In this document: one piece after another, positions 1 to 6,526 of the stretch
How positions within the stretch are numbered: the stretch's first letter is position 1
Layout of the letters: each line of letters opens with the position of its first letter
Origin: an uncultured Alphaproteobacteria bacterium
Lineage (GTDB): Bacteria > Pseudomonadota > Alphaproteobacteria > Micropepsales > Micropepsaceae
Direction: 5' to 3'
DNA length: 14,421 nucleotides
Assembly (NCBI GenBank): GCA_937942205.1
Contig: CALDFO010000070.1
Coordinates: 1 to 14,421 of the forward strand
Program-made: the position numbers and the translations under genes
The notes under the pieces: generated by a model
What the model saw: the letters and a program-made list of their open reading frames with translations, nothing else
Databases searched by the model: none
What the model was told of the DNA's origin: nothing

Positions 1-397
1 AGAGGGCGCGGATCGCTTCCTCATAGCCGGGCGCGTTGCCCACCAGTGCGGTGGCGAAGCGATAGGCGGCATCGCGCCGGGCGCGAATCCGGGCCTTGGG
101 GTTGCGGCTGGCCTCTTCCACCAGTTTGCGCAGCGCGACCGACGCCCCGCCCGGCTGGGTAGCCAGCCAGTCCCAGTGGCGCGGCAGCAGCGTGACTTCC
201 CGCGCGGTGACGCCCAGCCTGGGGCGGCCGGGACGGGGGGTGTTCTCAGAGGGCGCAAAGCGGGGGTCCACATCCACCACCCGTCCGGTCTCCGTGTCGA
301 AGATCAGCGCCCCGGTAATCTCCCGGCTGGCGGCATGAACGGCGGCAAGGCTGCCGCTGGCGATCCGCTCGAATCCGGTAAAAGCGGTATAGGTCAT
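1..397 (-). CDS. DUF2239 family protein, 3' end cut by window edge
   Basis: Reading the minus strand from the ATG at 395-397 gives an open frame of 132 codons that runs off the left edge, so the C-terminus is missing. It begins MTYTAFTGFERIASGSL and contains REVTLLPRHWDWLATQPGG near residues 65-84, followed by an Arg/Ala-rich helix (ARRDAAYRF) and GYEEAIRAL. I recognise this as the DUF2239 (COG3644) family; the LLPRHWDWL block is its most distinctive part. No biochemical function is established for the family that I know of. The start is supported by the fit of the N-terminus to the family and by a promoter whose expected transcription start falls on or next to the ATG, so the mRNA is probably leaderless. 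Two palindromic sites overlap this promoter, suggesting repression by an unlinked regulator. It is divergent from the nifU-like operon. Family call fairly sure; role unknown. Confidence 0.8.
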   Translation of the reverse strand, partial: MTYTAFTGFERIASGSLAAVHAASREITGALIFDTETGRVVDVDPRFAPSENTPRPGRPRLGVTAREVTLLPRHWDWLATQPGGASVALRKLVEEASRNPKARIRARRDAAYRFATALVGNAPGYEEAIRAL

Positions 398-403
398 GTG
401 CGG

Positions 404-432
404 TATTTATCCGGGTAAAATGTACGAGTCAA
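404..432 (-). promoter_or_regulatory. Sigma70-type promoter of the DUF2239 gene (leaderless)
   Basis: On the minus strand TTGACT (427-432) and TAAATA (404-409) are separated by exactly 17 bases, close to the TTGACA/TATAAT consensus. Six bases separate the -10 from the ATG at 395-397, so transcription would start at or within a base or so of the start codon and leave no room for a Shine-Dalgarno site. A GANTC site (GACTC, 426-430) overlaps the -35. Inference from sequence only. Confidence 0.6.
405..421. promoter_or_regulatory. Palindromic operator-like site 1 (TTATCCGGGTAA core)
   Basis: The core TTATCCGGGTAA (407-418) is a near-perfect palindrome around CCGG, and the flanks extend it to ATTT...AAAT at 405-421. 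It overlaps the -10 and part of the spacer of the DUF2239 promoter, the position of a classic repressor site. The centre-to-centre distance to site 2 is 28 bp. The regulator is not identifiable from this window. Confidence 0.6.
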
Positions 433-434
433 TA

Positions 435-446
435 TTAGCCGGGTAA
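435..446. promoter_or_regulatory. Palindromic operator-like site 2 (TTAGCCGGGTAA)
   Basis: This is a second copy of the same palindromic motif, differing from site 1 at one core base (G for T at 438). It lies just upstream of the -35 of the DUF2239 promoter. The 11-base string CCGGGTAAAAT recurs in the same orientation in both sites. A further half-match, TATCCGG, is at 452-458. The sites lie between divergent genes, so they could also affect the nifU-like operon. Confidence 0.55.
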
Positions 447-466
447 AATTATATCCGGCGCAAACC

Positions 467-496
467 TTGATACCGCTGCCGCGAGGGTTCATGTAA
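467..496 (+). promoter_or_regulatory. Possible promoter of the nifU-like operon
   Basis: TTGATA at 467-472 is a fair -35. The best -10 candidates 17-18 bases downstream (CATGTA or ATGTAA, 490-496) match the consensus only moderately. It would place transcription start near 500, about 20 bases before the ATG at 522. Weak evidence; no better candidate was seen in the gap. Confidence 0.25.
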
Positions 497-521
497 GGCA
501 GGTATCCAGCCGGGCCCCGCC

Positions 522-1079
522 ATGTTCATCCAGACCGAATCCACCCCCAACCCCGCCACCCTCAAATTCCTGCCGGGCCGCGATGTGATGGGCGCGGGCG
601 CGGTGGCCGATTTCCCCAGCGCCGGCCAGGCCGCGCGCTCGCCGCTGGCCCGGGCCCTGTTCGCCATTCCCGAGGTCAGCCGCGTCTTCTTCGGCGCCGA
701 TTTCATCTCGGTCACCAAGCGCGACGGCGACTGGAAGCATCTCAAGCCCGCCATCCTGGGCGCGGTGATGGAGCATTTCACCCAAGGCGCCCCCCTGATC
801 GAGGGGTCGGCCGCCGAGGCCGAGCCGGTCTATGCCGATGACGACAATGAGGTGGTGGTCCAGATCAAGGAACTGATCGAAACCCGCGTCCGTCCCGCCG
901 TGGCGCAGGACGGCGGCGACATCATCTTCAAGGGCTTCGACGAAGACAGCGGCATTGTCTCGCTGCATCTGCAGGGTTCCTGCGCCGGGTGCCCGTCCTC
1001 CAGCATGACGCTGAAGAACGGCATCGAGAACATGCTGCGCCATTATGTGCCCGAAGTGACTGCGGTCGAAGCGGTCTGA
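522..1079 (+). CDS. NifU/Nfu family iron-sulfur cluster scaffold
   Basis: A 185-residue protein with the two-domain architecture of Nfu scaffolds. The N-terminal Nfu_N domain (about 1-90) opens with the family signature MFIQTESTPNPATLKFLPG, and the C-terminal NifU-like domain (about 108-182) carries CAGCPSS with Cys154 and Cys157. In this family the CxxC of two subunits holds a labile cluster that is passed to apo-proteins. Length and both domains are typical of alphaproteobacterial and mitochondrial NFU1-like proteins. There is no clear Shine-Dalgarno before the ATG; the only upstream ATG (491) is followed directly by a stop. It is the first gene of the plus-strand run and overlaps the next start by one base (TGATG). 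A plausible local client is the Fe-S enzyme MiaB, but that is inference. Confidence 0.93.
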   Translation: MFIQTESTPNPATLKFLPGRDVMGAGAVADFPSAGQAARSPLARALFAIPEVSRVFFGADFISVTKRDGDWKHLKPAILGAVMEHFTQGAPLIEGSAAEAEPVYADDDNEVVVQIKELIETRVRPAVAQDGGDIIFKGFDEDSGIVSLHLQGSCAGCPSSSMTLKNGIENMLRHYVPEVTAVEAV

Positions 1080-1699
1080 TGCCCGAAGAAGGCCATCTGT
1101 CCCGGCCGCATCATGCCGTCGGCGATGCGGCGCTGGACACCATCTTTCGCGCCGCCCGCACCTTGCGCCAGTGGCAGGACCAGCCGGTGGGACCGGCCCT
1201 GCTGATGGCGGTCTATGACCTGATGCGCTGGGGGCCGACCGAAGCCAACATCACGCCCGCCCGCATTCACTTCGTGGTGTCGAAAGAAGCCAAGGCGCGG
1301 CTGGAGCCCTTGCTGGACGAAGGCAACCGCGCCCAGACCATGGCCGCGCCCGCCACCGCCATCTTCGCCTATGACCTGGATTTTGCCGCCACGCTGGATG
1401 TGCTGGCGCCGCACGCCAAGAGCCTGCCGGGCAAGCTGGCCCAGGATGCGCCGCGCGCCGAATATATGGCCCGCCGCAGCGCCGGATTGCAGGGCGGCTA
1501 TTTCATCGTGGCGGCGCGCGCCCTGGGACTGGATTGCGGCCCCATGTCGGGCTTCGACCGCGAGGGCGTGGACAAGGAATTCTTCGCCGGCACCGCCATC
1601 AAGTCCTATTTCCTCTGCAATCTGGGGTTCGGTGTGGCCGGCAGCGCCCGCCCGCGCGGCGAACGCCTGTCCTTCGACCAGGCCTGCCGGATTCTGTGA
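1079..1699 (+). CDS. RutE-like malonic semialdehyde reductase / nitroreductase-family flavoprotein
   Basis: A 206-residue protein of the FMN-dependent nitroreductase superfamily that reads most like RutE/HadB. The N-terminal AARTLRQWQDQPV parallels RutE's ARTHNGW region. LMRWGPTEANITPARIHFV, an internal LLDEGNRAQTMAAPATAI, and YFIVAARALGLDCGPMSGFD (about 142-160) follow in the family order, ending LSFDQACRIL. RutE in E. coli reduces malonic semialdehyde during pyrimidine breakdown, but no other rut gene is present, so the substrate here is uncertain. The start was taken at the ATG overlapping the nifU-like stop (TGATG); an in-frame ATG farther upstream would lie inside that gene. The stop lies in a short duplicated sequence (see repeat at 1690-1718). 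Family sure, substrate not. Confidence 0.85.
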   Translation: MPEEGHLSRPHHAVGDAALDTIFRAARTLRQWQDQPVGPALLMAVYDLMRWGPTEANITPARIHFVVSKEAKARLEPLLDEGNRAQTMAAPATAIFAYDLDFAATLDVLAPHAKSLPGKLAQDAPRAEYMARRSAGLQGGYFIVAARALGLDCGPMSGFDREGVDKEFFAGTAIKSYFLCNLGFGVAGSARPRGERLSFDQACRIL

Positions 1700-1718
1700 G
1701 ACCCAGATTCTGTGAGAC
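1690..1718 (+). repeat. 13-bp direct repeat across the rutE-like stop codon
   Basis: GATTCTGTGAGAC occurs at 1690-1702 and again at 1706-1718, a 16-base period. The first copy contains the stop codon and the second lies in the 28-base gap before tsaB. It looks like a recent small tandem duplication; each copy also contains a GANTC site. Confidence 0.7.
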
Positions 1719-1727
1719 GATGACGTC

Positions 1728-2402
1728 ATGAAACTTCTGGCGGTGGATACCGCGCTGGGCGGCTGTTCCGTCGCGCTCCTGGAAGACGGCGCGGTTCGCG
1801 CCCATGTCTTCGAGGCGATGGATCGCGGCCATGCCGAACGGCTGGCGCCGATGGTGGATCAGGTGATGGGGCGGGCGGGCGAAGTTTTCGCCGCGCTGGA
1901 CCGGCTGGCCGTCACCACTGGGCCGGGCACCTTTACCGGCCAGCGGGTGGGCCTGGCCTTCATGCGCGGCCTGCGCCTGGCGCTGAAGATCCCGCTGCAT
2001 GGCGTCACCACCCTGGACGCGATCGCCGCCGCCGCGATGGCGCAGACGCAGCAAGAGACATGCGCCGTCCTGCATGACGCCCGCCGCGCGGAAGCCTATC
2101 TGCTGCTCAAGCGCGGCCCTGTGGTGGTGCAGGAACCGGTGGTGCTGCCCTTTGCCGACGCCGTCAGCCGGGTCCGCGTCTTCGGGCCCTGCGCGCTGGC
2201 CGGCACCGGCGCGGCGCAGGCGCGTGAGGCGCTGGGGCCGGAATTTGTGCTGTCGGACATGCGCCAGCCCGATGCGCTGTGGGTGGCGCGGCTGGCGCTG
2301 GGACAGCCCGTGCCCGAGGCCGCGCCCGGGCCGCTCTATCTGCGTCCGCCCGACGCCAAGCTGCCGGGCGCCAAGCTGCCGGGCAAACAGGCGCTGCCAT
2401 GA
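1728..2402 (+). CDS. tsaB: tRNA threonylcarbamoyladenosine biosynthesis protein TsaB
   Basis: A 224-residue protein of the ASKHA-fold TsaB family. It starts MKLLAVDTALGGCSVAL (the Asp near residue 7 is typical) and carries the hallmark TGPGTFTGQRVGLAFMRGL at about 64-82, followed by IPLHGVTTLDAIA. TsaB is the non-catalytic partner of TsaD (with TsaE) in transferring threonylcarbamoyl to A37 of ANN-decoding tRNAs. It lies 28 bases after the rutE-like stop. Its stop overlaps the rimI start by four bases (ATGA), the usual tsaB-rimI pairing. Near the C-terminus the peptide AKLPG is repeated in tandem because of an exact 15-bp DNA duplication. Confidence 0.95.
   Translation: MKLLAVDTALGGCSVALLEDGAVRAHVFEAMDRGHAERLAPMVDQVMGRAGEVFAALDRLAVTTGPGTFTGQRVGLAFMRGLRLALKIPLHGVTTLDAIAAAAMAQTQQETCAVLHDARRAEAYLLLKRGPVVVQEPVVLPFADAVSRVRVFGPCALAGTGAAQAREALGPEFVLSDMRQPDALWVARLALGQPVPEAAPGPLYLRPPDAKLPGAKLPGKQALP
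2355..2384 (+). repeat. Exact 15-bp tandem duplication in the tsaB 3' end
   Basis: GCCAAGCTGCCGGGC is present twice back to back and in frame, encoding AKLPGAKLPG just before the C-terminus. It keeps the frame and lies outside the conserved core, so it is probably neutral and may vary in copy number between strains. Confidence 0.8.
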
Positions 2403-2830
2403 CGGTTGCGCTGTTCCGGGACGGCGACGATCCGGCCGTGCTGGCGCGCCTGCACGCCGCATCTTTTCCCGACGCCTGGGATGCCAAGGCCATTGCGGCG
2501 CTGCTGGCCACGCCCGGCACCTTCGCCCACTGGAATGATGACGGTTTTGTGCTGGCGCGGGTGGCGGCGCAGGAAGGCGAGATTCTCACCCTGGCGGTGA
2601 ATCCGGCGGCGCGGGGCCGGGGGCTGGGCCGTGCGCTGCTGACCGCGGCGCTGGACACGGCGGCGCGGATGGGCGCGGCGGCCATGTTCCTGGAAGTCGG
2701 CGCCGACAATCCCGCCGCGCTGGCGCTGTATGCGACGCTGGGCTTTGTCCGGGTGGGCGAGCGCAAGGGCTATTACCGGGGTCGCGACGCCCGGGTGCTC
2801 AGGCTTCCGCTGCCGGGCAAATTGGCCTAA
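2399..2830 (+). CDS. rimI: GNAT acetyltransferase, RimI-type (ribosomal protein S18 N-acetyltransferase)
   Basis: A 143-residue single-domain GNAT protein. Motif A with the acetyl-CoA pyrophosphate loop is visible as LAVNPAARGRGLGRALL (about 65-81, RGRGLG at 72-77). Glu99 in FLEVGADNPAALALY, Asn104 and Tyr111 fit the RimI catalytic region, and the tail GFVRVGERKGYYRG is typical. RimI acetylates the N-terminal alanine of ribosomal protein S18; homologues can modify other N-termini. The ATG was chosen because it overlaps the tsaB stop (ATGA) and gives the normal family length; a longer reading from 2279 would run through tsaB in another frame. Strong family call, substrate inferred from tsaB linkage. 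Confidence 0.88.
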   Translation: MTVALFRDGDDPAVLARLHAASFPDAWDAKAIAALLATPGTFAHWNDDGFVLARVAAQEGEILTLAVNPAARGRGLGRALLTAALDTAARMGAAAMFLEVGADNPAALALYATLGFVRVGERKGYYRGRDARVLRLPLPGKLA

Positions 2831-2865
2831 CCTGCGGTTTTCCCGCATGGTCATAGGAGTGGCAG

Positions 2866-3285
2866 GTGACGCGGATCGAGAAATTGTGTGTGGACAAGGG
2901 CCTGCGGATGACCGACCAGCGCCGGGTGATCGCCCGCGTACTGTCCGAAGCCGTCGACCATCCCGACGCCGAAGAACTGTATCGCCGCGCCAGCACCATC
3001 GACCCGCACATCTCGATCGCCACGGTCTATCGCACCGTCAAGCTGTTCGAGGATGCGGGCATCCTGGAGCGTCACGACTTCCGCGACGGCCGCTCGCGCT
3101 ATGAGGAAGTGCCCGAAGCCCATCACGATCATCTGATCGATGTGGCGACCGGCAATGTGATCGAGTTCCACAATGAGGAGATCGAAAAGCTGCAGCACCG
3201 CGTGGCCGAAGAATTGGGCTTCGAGCTGATCGATCATCGCCTGGAGCTGTACGGCGTTCCCAAGGGCCGCAAGACCCCCAACTGA
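2866..3285 (+). CDS. Fur-family metal-responsive regulator (alphaproteobacterial Fur/Mur type)
   Basis: A 139-residue Fur-family repressor. The N-terminal winged helix (about 1-82) includes MTDQRRVIARVL and the recognition-helix region SIATVYRTVKLFEDAGIL (about 50-67). The metal-sensing part has HHDHLIDVATGNVIEF (86-101) with His86, His87, His89 and Glu100, and later His124 (LIDHRLELYGVP). It lacks the CxxC pair after HHDH that holds structural zinc in E. coli Fur. This and the VATGNVIEF and RLELYGVP wording match the alphaproteobacterial Fur/Mur group, several of which respond to manganese rather than iron. Start is GTG at 2866 with AGGAG at 2855-2859, six bases upstream. Its stop overlaps the plsC start (TGATG). 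Which metal it senses cannot be decided here. Confidence 0.9.
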   Translation: MTRIEKLCVDKGLRMTDQRRVIARVLSEAVDHPDAEELYRRASTIDPHISIATVYRTVKLFEDAGILERHDFRDGRSRYEEVPEAHHDHLIDVATGNVIEFHNEEIEKLQHRVAEELGFELIDHRLELYGVPKGRKTPN

Positions 3286-4076
3286 TGCCCGCGATGGCGA
3301 GCCTGCGCGCCGCCGCCATTCTCGCGGCTTTTGTTACCGTCACGCTGCTCTGTATGCCGGTGCAATGGCTGCTGCTGCGCCTCAGTCCCCGGGCCGCGCG
3401 CGCCTTTCCGCATTTCTATCATCGCATGGTCGCCGCCCTGTTCGGCATCCATGTCACGGTGCGCGGCGCGCCCGTGGCCGGCGAGGGCGTGCTGCTGGTC
3501 GCCAACCATACCGGCTGGGCCGACATCATCATCTTCTCGGCGGCGGCGCCGGTTTCCTTTGTCGCCAAGGCCGAAGTCGCCGCCTGGCCCTTTTTCGGCA
3601 CCCTGGCGCGGCTGCAGCGCACGGTGTTCGTGGAACGCCAGCGCCGCAGCGCCACCGGCGCGGTGCGCGACGTGATCCGCGAGCGGTTGCTGGAAGGCGA
3701 CCGGCTGGTGCTGTTCCCCGAGGGCACCAGCCATACGGGCAACGGGGTGCTGCCCTTCAAGAGCGCGCTGCTGGGCGCGGCCGAGGCGCGGCTGGCCTCG
3801 GGGGCGCATGTGCAGGTGCAGCCGGTCTCGACCGCCTTTACCGGGCTGCATGGCCTGCCGATGGGGCGTGAGCACCGGCCCTGGTTCGCCTGGTATGGCG
3901 ATATGGAGATGGTGCCGCATCTGTGGGAGGCGCTGATGGCCGGTCCGCTGGATGTGGTGGTCCAGTTCCATGACAGCCTGAGCCTGGACCGGATGGACCG
4001 CAAAACCCTGGCCGCCCGGGCCGAGGAAATCGTGCGGGACGGCCAGGCCCGGGCCCTGGCGGGGCGCATTGGGTGA
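3285..4076 (+). CDS. plsC: Lysophospholipid acyltransferase (1-acyl-sn-glycerol-3-phosphate acyltransferase, PlsC family)
   Basis: A 263-residue membrane-associated acyltransferase. A hydrophobic N-terminal segment (about 8-32) is the membrane anchor. The family blocks follow in order: NHTGWAD (74-80, the catalytic NHx4D), VFVER (114-118) and FPEGTSHTG (144-152). PlsC transfers an acyl chain to lysophosphatidic acid to make phosphatidic acid at the inner membrane; some homologues act on other lysolipids, including ornithine lipids. The start overlaps the fur/mur stop by one base; an alternative in-frame ATG lies three codons in. It ends directly at a 101-bp repeat that separates it from miaB. 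Confidence 0.9.
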   Translation: MPAMASLRAAAILAAFVTVTLLCMPVQWLLLRLSPRAARAFPHFYHRMVAALFGIHVTVRGAPVAGEGVLLVANHTGWADIIIFSAAAPVSFVAKAEVAAWPFFGTLARLQRTVFVERQRRSATGAVRDVIRERLLEGDRLVLFPEGTSHTGNGVLPFKSALLGAAEARLASGAHVQVQPVSTAFTGLHGLPMGREHRPWFAWYGDMEMVPHLWEALMAGPLDVVVQFHDSLSLDRMDRKTLAARAEEIVRDGQARALAGRIG

Positions 4077-4077
4077 C

Positions 4078-4178
4078 CCCCTCCGGTTTCAGCTTCCGCT
4101 CGGCTCCCAAGAGGTCGCCTTCGCACGCTGAAACCACCTCCCCCTTTGGATGCGCTGCGCGCATAAGGGGGAGGCGGG
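4078..4178 (+). repeat. 101-bp dispersed repeat, copy 1 (double hairpin)
   Basis: This stretch reappears inverted at 10635-10735 with 97 of 101 positions identical and no gaps. It folds into two hairpins: GGTTTCAGC (4085-4093) with GCTGAAACC (4127-4135), then CCTCCCCCTT (4137-4146) with AAGGGGGAGG (4165-4174), the latter with an inner ATGCGC/GCGCAT stem. It begins two bases after the plsC stop and occupies most of the plsC-miaB gap. No ORF, no T-run typical of a Rho-independent terminator. REP-like intergenic element is the best description. Confidence 0.85.
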
Positions 4179-4197
4179 TCACGGCCCGGCGGAGGGT

Positions 4198-4218
4198 CGC
4201 CCGGCGACATGCCGGGCG
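4198..4218 (+). repeat. Perfect 8-bp stem hairpin upstream of miaB
   Basis: CGCCCGGC (4198-4205) pairs with GCCGGGCG (4211-4218) around the loop GACAT. It lies downstream of the 101-bp repeat and upstream of the possible miaB promoter. It lacks a following T-run, so termination is only a possibility. Confidence 0.55.
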
Positions 4219-4236
4219 CGCGCCGTGTTGGAAGTA

Positions 4237-4265
4237 TTGAATTTGCCGCCCCTGCGCCCGATAAC
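4237..4265 (+). promoter_or_regulatory. Possible promoter of miaB operon
   Basis: TTGAAT (4237-4242) and GATAAC (4260-4265) are 17 bases apart; each matches four of six consensus positions. Transcription would begin about 4272, only a few bases before the miaB ATG at 4275, with no Shine-Dalgarno site between. The candidate lies just downstream of the repeat, where a new promoter would be needed if the repeat interrupts read-through from plsC. Confidence 0.4.
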
Positions 4266-4274
4266 CGGACATCC

Positions 4275-5573
4275 ATGAAAAAGCTTTTCGTCAAGACATA
4301 CGGCTGTCAGATGAACGCCTACGACTCCGCCAAGATGGCGGATCTGCTGGCGCCGCTGGGCTATGCCGCCACCGATGCGCCCGACGGCGCCGACATGATG
4401 ATCCTCAACACCTGTCACATCCGGGAAAAGGCGGCCGAGAAGGTCTATTCCGAGCTGGGCCGCCTGCGGCGGCTCAAGCGCGAAAAATCCGACATGCTGA
4501 TCGCGGTGGCCGGCTGTGTCGCCCAGGCCGAAGGGGCCGAGATCGTCGCCCGCGCCCCGGTGGTGGACATGGTGGTGGGGCCGCAATCCTATCACCGCCT
4601 GCCGGAGATGATCGCCCGCGCCGCGCGCCGGCAGGGCCATGCCCTGGAAACCGATTTCCCGGCGCTGGAGAAATTCGACGCCTTGCCCGCGCCGGGCGGC
4701 GGCGGCGTCTCGCGCTTCCTGACGGTGCAGGAAGGCTGCGACAAATTCTGCACCTTCTGCGTGGTGCCCTATACGCGCGGCTCCGAACTGTCGCGCGCCC
4801 CGGAGGCGGTGTTGCGTGAGGCGCGGCAACTGGTGGACACCGGGGCGCGCGAACTGGTGCTGCTGGGCCAGAACGTCAACGCCTATGACGGCGGCGGCTG
4901 GAGCCTGGCGAAGCTGTGCGATGCGCTGGCGGAAATCGAAGGACTGGAGCGTATCCGCTATACCACCAGCCATCCGCGCGACATGGCCGACGATCTGGTG
5001 GCGGCGCATGGCGGCAATCCCAAGCTGATGCCCTATCTGCATCTGCCGGTGCAGTCGGGATCGGACGCGGTGCTGGAGGCGATGAACCGCCAGCACAAGG
5101 CCGACGATTACCGCCGTCTGGTGGACCGTATCCGCGCGGCGCGTCCCGATATCGCCATGACCTCGGACTTCATCGTGGGCTTCCCCGGCGAAAGCGACGC
5201 CGATTTCGAGGCGACGCTGCGGCTGGTGCGCGATATCGGCTATGCCACCGCTTTCTCCTTCAAATATTCCAAGCGCCCCGGCACGCCCGCCTCCACCATG
5301 CGCAAGCAGGTGGCCGAAGAGGTCAAGACGGCGCGGCTGGAGGCGTTGCAAAAGCTGCTGGCCGCGCAGCAGCACGGCTTTGACGACGGCCAGATCGGCA
5401 AGGTCTTGCCGGTGCTGTTCGAGAAGCCGGGCCAGCAGCCGGGCCAGGTGATGGGCCGCACGCCCTATCTGCAGCCGGTGCATGTGCTGGGCGATGCGGG
5501 CCTGATCGGCGCCGTCGCCACGGTGCGGATCGAAAAACGCACCGCCAACAGCCTGCACGGGGTGTTGGCGTGA
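4275..5573 (+). CDS. miaB: tRNA-2-methylthio-N6-dimethylallyladenosine synthase MiaB
   Basis: A 432-residue radical-SAM methylthiotransferase. The N-terminal UPF0004 domain has the three cluster cysteines Cys11 (TYGCQMN), Cys47 (NTCHIREKA) and Cys81 (AGCVAQ). The radical-SAM core has Cys155, Cys159 and Cys162 (GCDKFCTFC), then VVPYTRGSE. The motifs [19 protein letters not shown] and DFIVGFPGE follow in the expected order, and the C-terminal third ends in a TRAM-like region. MiaB adds a methylthio group to i6A37 of tRNAs, using two [4Fe-4S] clusters. The start chosen, [14 protein letters not shown], fits the family; an in-frame ATG at 4209 would add 22 unrelated residues. Its stop overlaps the next start (GTGA). 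First gene of the second plus-strand run. Confidence 0.96.
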   Translation: MKKLFVKTYGCQMNAYDSAKMADLLAPLGYAATDAPDGADMMILNTCHIREKAAEKVYSELGRLRRLKREKSDMLIAVAGCVAQAEGAEIVARAPVVDMVVGPQSYHRLPEMIARAARRQGHALETDFPALEKFDALPAPGGGGVSRFLTVQEGCDKFCTFCVVPYTRGSELSRAPEAVLREARQLVDTGARELVLLGQNVNAYDGGGWSLAKLCDALAEIEGLERIRYTTSHPRDMADDLVAAHGGNPKLMPYLHLPVQSGSDAVLEAMNRQHKADDYRRLVDRIRAARPDIAMTSDFIVGFPGESDADFEATLRLVRDIGYATAFSFKYSKRPGTPASTMRKQVAEEVKTARLEALQKLLAAQQHGFDDGQIGKVLPVLFEKPGQQPGQVMGRTPYLQPVHVLGDAGLIGAVATVRIEKRTANSLHGVLA

Positions 5574-6526
5574 GCGGCAAATCCCGCAAATCCGACAAGC
5601 CTGCCGCCCTGACGCTGGAATTTCCCGACAACAAGCTGCTGGCGGCGCTCAGCGGCCCCCATGCCCGTCATTTCGTGCGCCTGGAGCAGACGCTGGATGT
5701 GCGGATCGACACGCGCGGCAATCTGGTCGCCATCGAGGGCGCGGCCCGCGAGCGCGCCGGAGCCATCCTGCGGGCGCTGTATCTGCGGCTGGTGGCGGGT
5801 GAAAGCGTGACGCTGGCGGAAGTGGATGCGGAAATCCGCTTCACCGATACCGGGCGGGCCCATGCGCCGGGCGCGATCAAGACCGCCACCAGCCGCGCGG
5901 TGCGCCCCCGTTCCCCGGCCCAGGCCGCCTATCTGGAGATGATGCGCGCCAATCCCCTGGTGTTCGGCATCGGCCCGGCGGGCACCGGCAAGACCTATCT
6001 GGCGGCGGCCTTCGCCGCCCATATGCTGTACGAAAAGCGCGTCGAGCGGCTGATCCTGTCGCGGCCTGCCCTGGAAGCGGGCGAGCGGCTGGGCTTCCTG
6101 CCGGGCGACCTGAAAGAGAAGATCGATCCCTATCTGCGCCCGCTTTACGACGCGCTGTTCGATGTGCTGGGCGATGCGGCCGGGCGGCTGATCGAGCAGG
6201 GCGTGATCGAGGTGGCGCCGCTGGCTTTCATGCGCGGGCGCACCCTCAGCCGCGCCTTTGTGATCCTGGACGAGGCCCAGAACACCACCCCCGCCCAGAT
6301 GAAGATGGCCCTGACCCGGCTGGGCGAGGACAGCCAGATGGTGGTGACGGGCGATCCCTCCCAGAGCGACCTGCCCGGCGGCAAGGCGGAGGGCCTGAAC
6401 GAGGCGCTGTCTTTCCTGGAAGGGGTAGACGGCGTGGCGGTGGCGCGGTTCGCCGAAAAGGATGTGGTGCGCCATCCCCTCGTCGCGCGGATCGTGGCCG
6501 CCTATAACAGGCACGGCAAATCATGA
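5570..6526 (+). CDS. PhoH-like ATPase (YbeZ type)
   Basis: A 318-residue PhoH-family P-loop protein. An N-terminal KH-like/PhoH-N region (about 15-100) precedes the ATPase domain, with Walker A GPAGTGKT at 135-142, [18 protein letters not shown] (168-185) and Walker [11 protein letters not shown] (231-240). A later [12 protein letters not shown] block is the usual nucleotide-sensing segment. YbeZ-type proteins interact with the RNase YbeY and are thought to act in RNA or ribosome metabolism; the exact reaction is unsettled. The start is GTG, overlapping the miaB stop by four bases, and the end overlaps ybeY by four bases. The miaB-phoH-ybeY-corC-lnt order is conserved widely in proteobacteria. 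Confidence 0.94.
   Translation: MSGKSRKSDKPAALTLEFPDNKLLAALSGPHARHFVRLEQTLDVRIDTRGNLVAIEGAARERAGAILRALYLRLVAGESVTLAEVDAEIRFTDTGRAHAPGAIKTATSRAVRPRSPAQAAYLEMMRANPLVFGIGPAGTGKTYLAAAFAAHMLYEKRVERLILSRPALEAGERLGFLPGDLKEKIDPYLRPLYDALFDVLGDAAGRLIEQGVIEVAPLAFMRGRTLSRAFVILDEAQNTTPAQMKMALTRLGEDSQMVVTGDPSQSDLPGGKAEGLNEALSFLEGVDGVAVARFAEKDVVRHPLVARIVAAYNRHGKS

Noticed and set aside
2279-2398. Upstream in-frame rimI start at 2279
   Set aside because: It would lie inside tsaB in another frame; the ATG overlapping the tsaB stop gives the normal GNAT length.
4209-4274. Upstream in-frame miaB start at 4209
   Set aside because: The extra 22 residues do not match the family and would overlap the hairpin and promoter region; [14 protein letters not shown] is the normal N-terminus.
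4179-5558. Long open frame (459 codons) on the minus strand opposite miaB
   Set aside because: It is the antisense shadow of a clear miaB in GC-rich DNA; the peptide is His/Gln/Arg-rich and has no recognisable domain.
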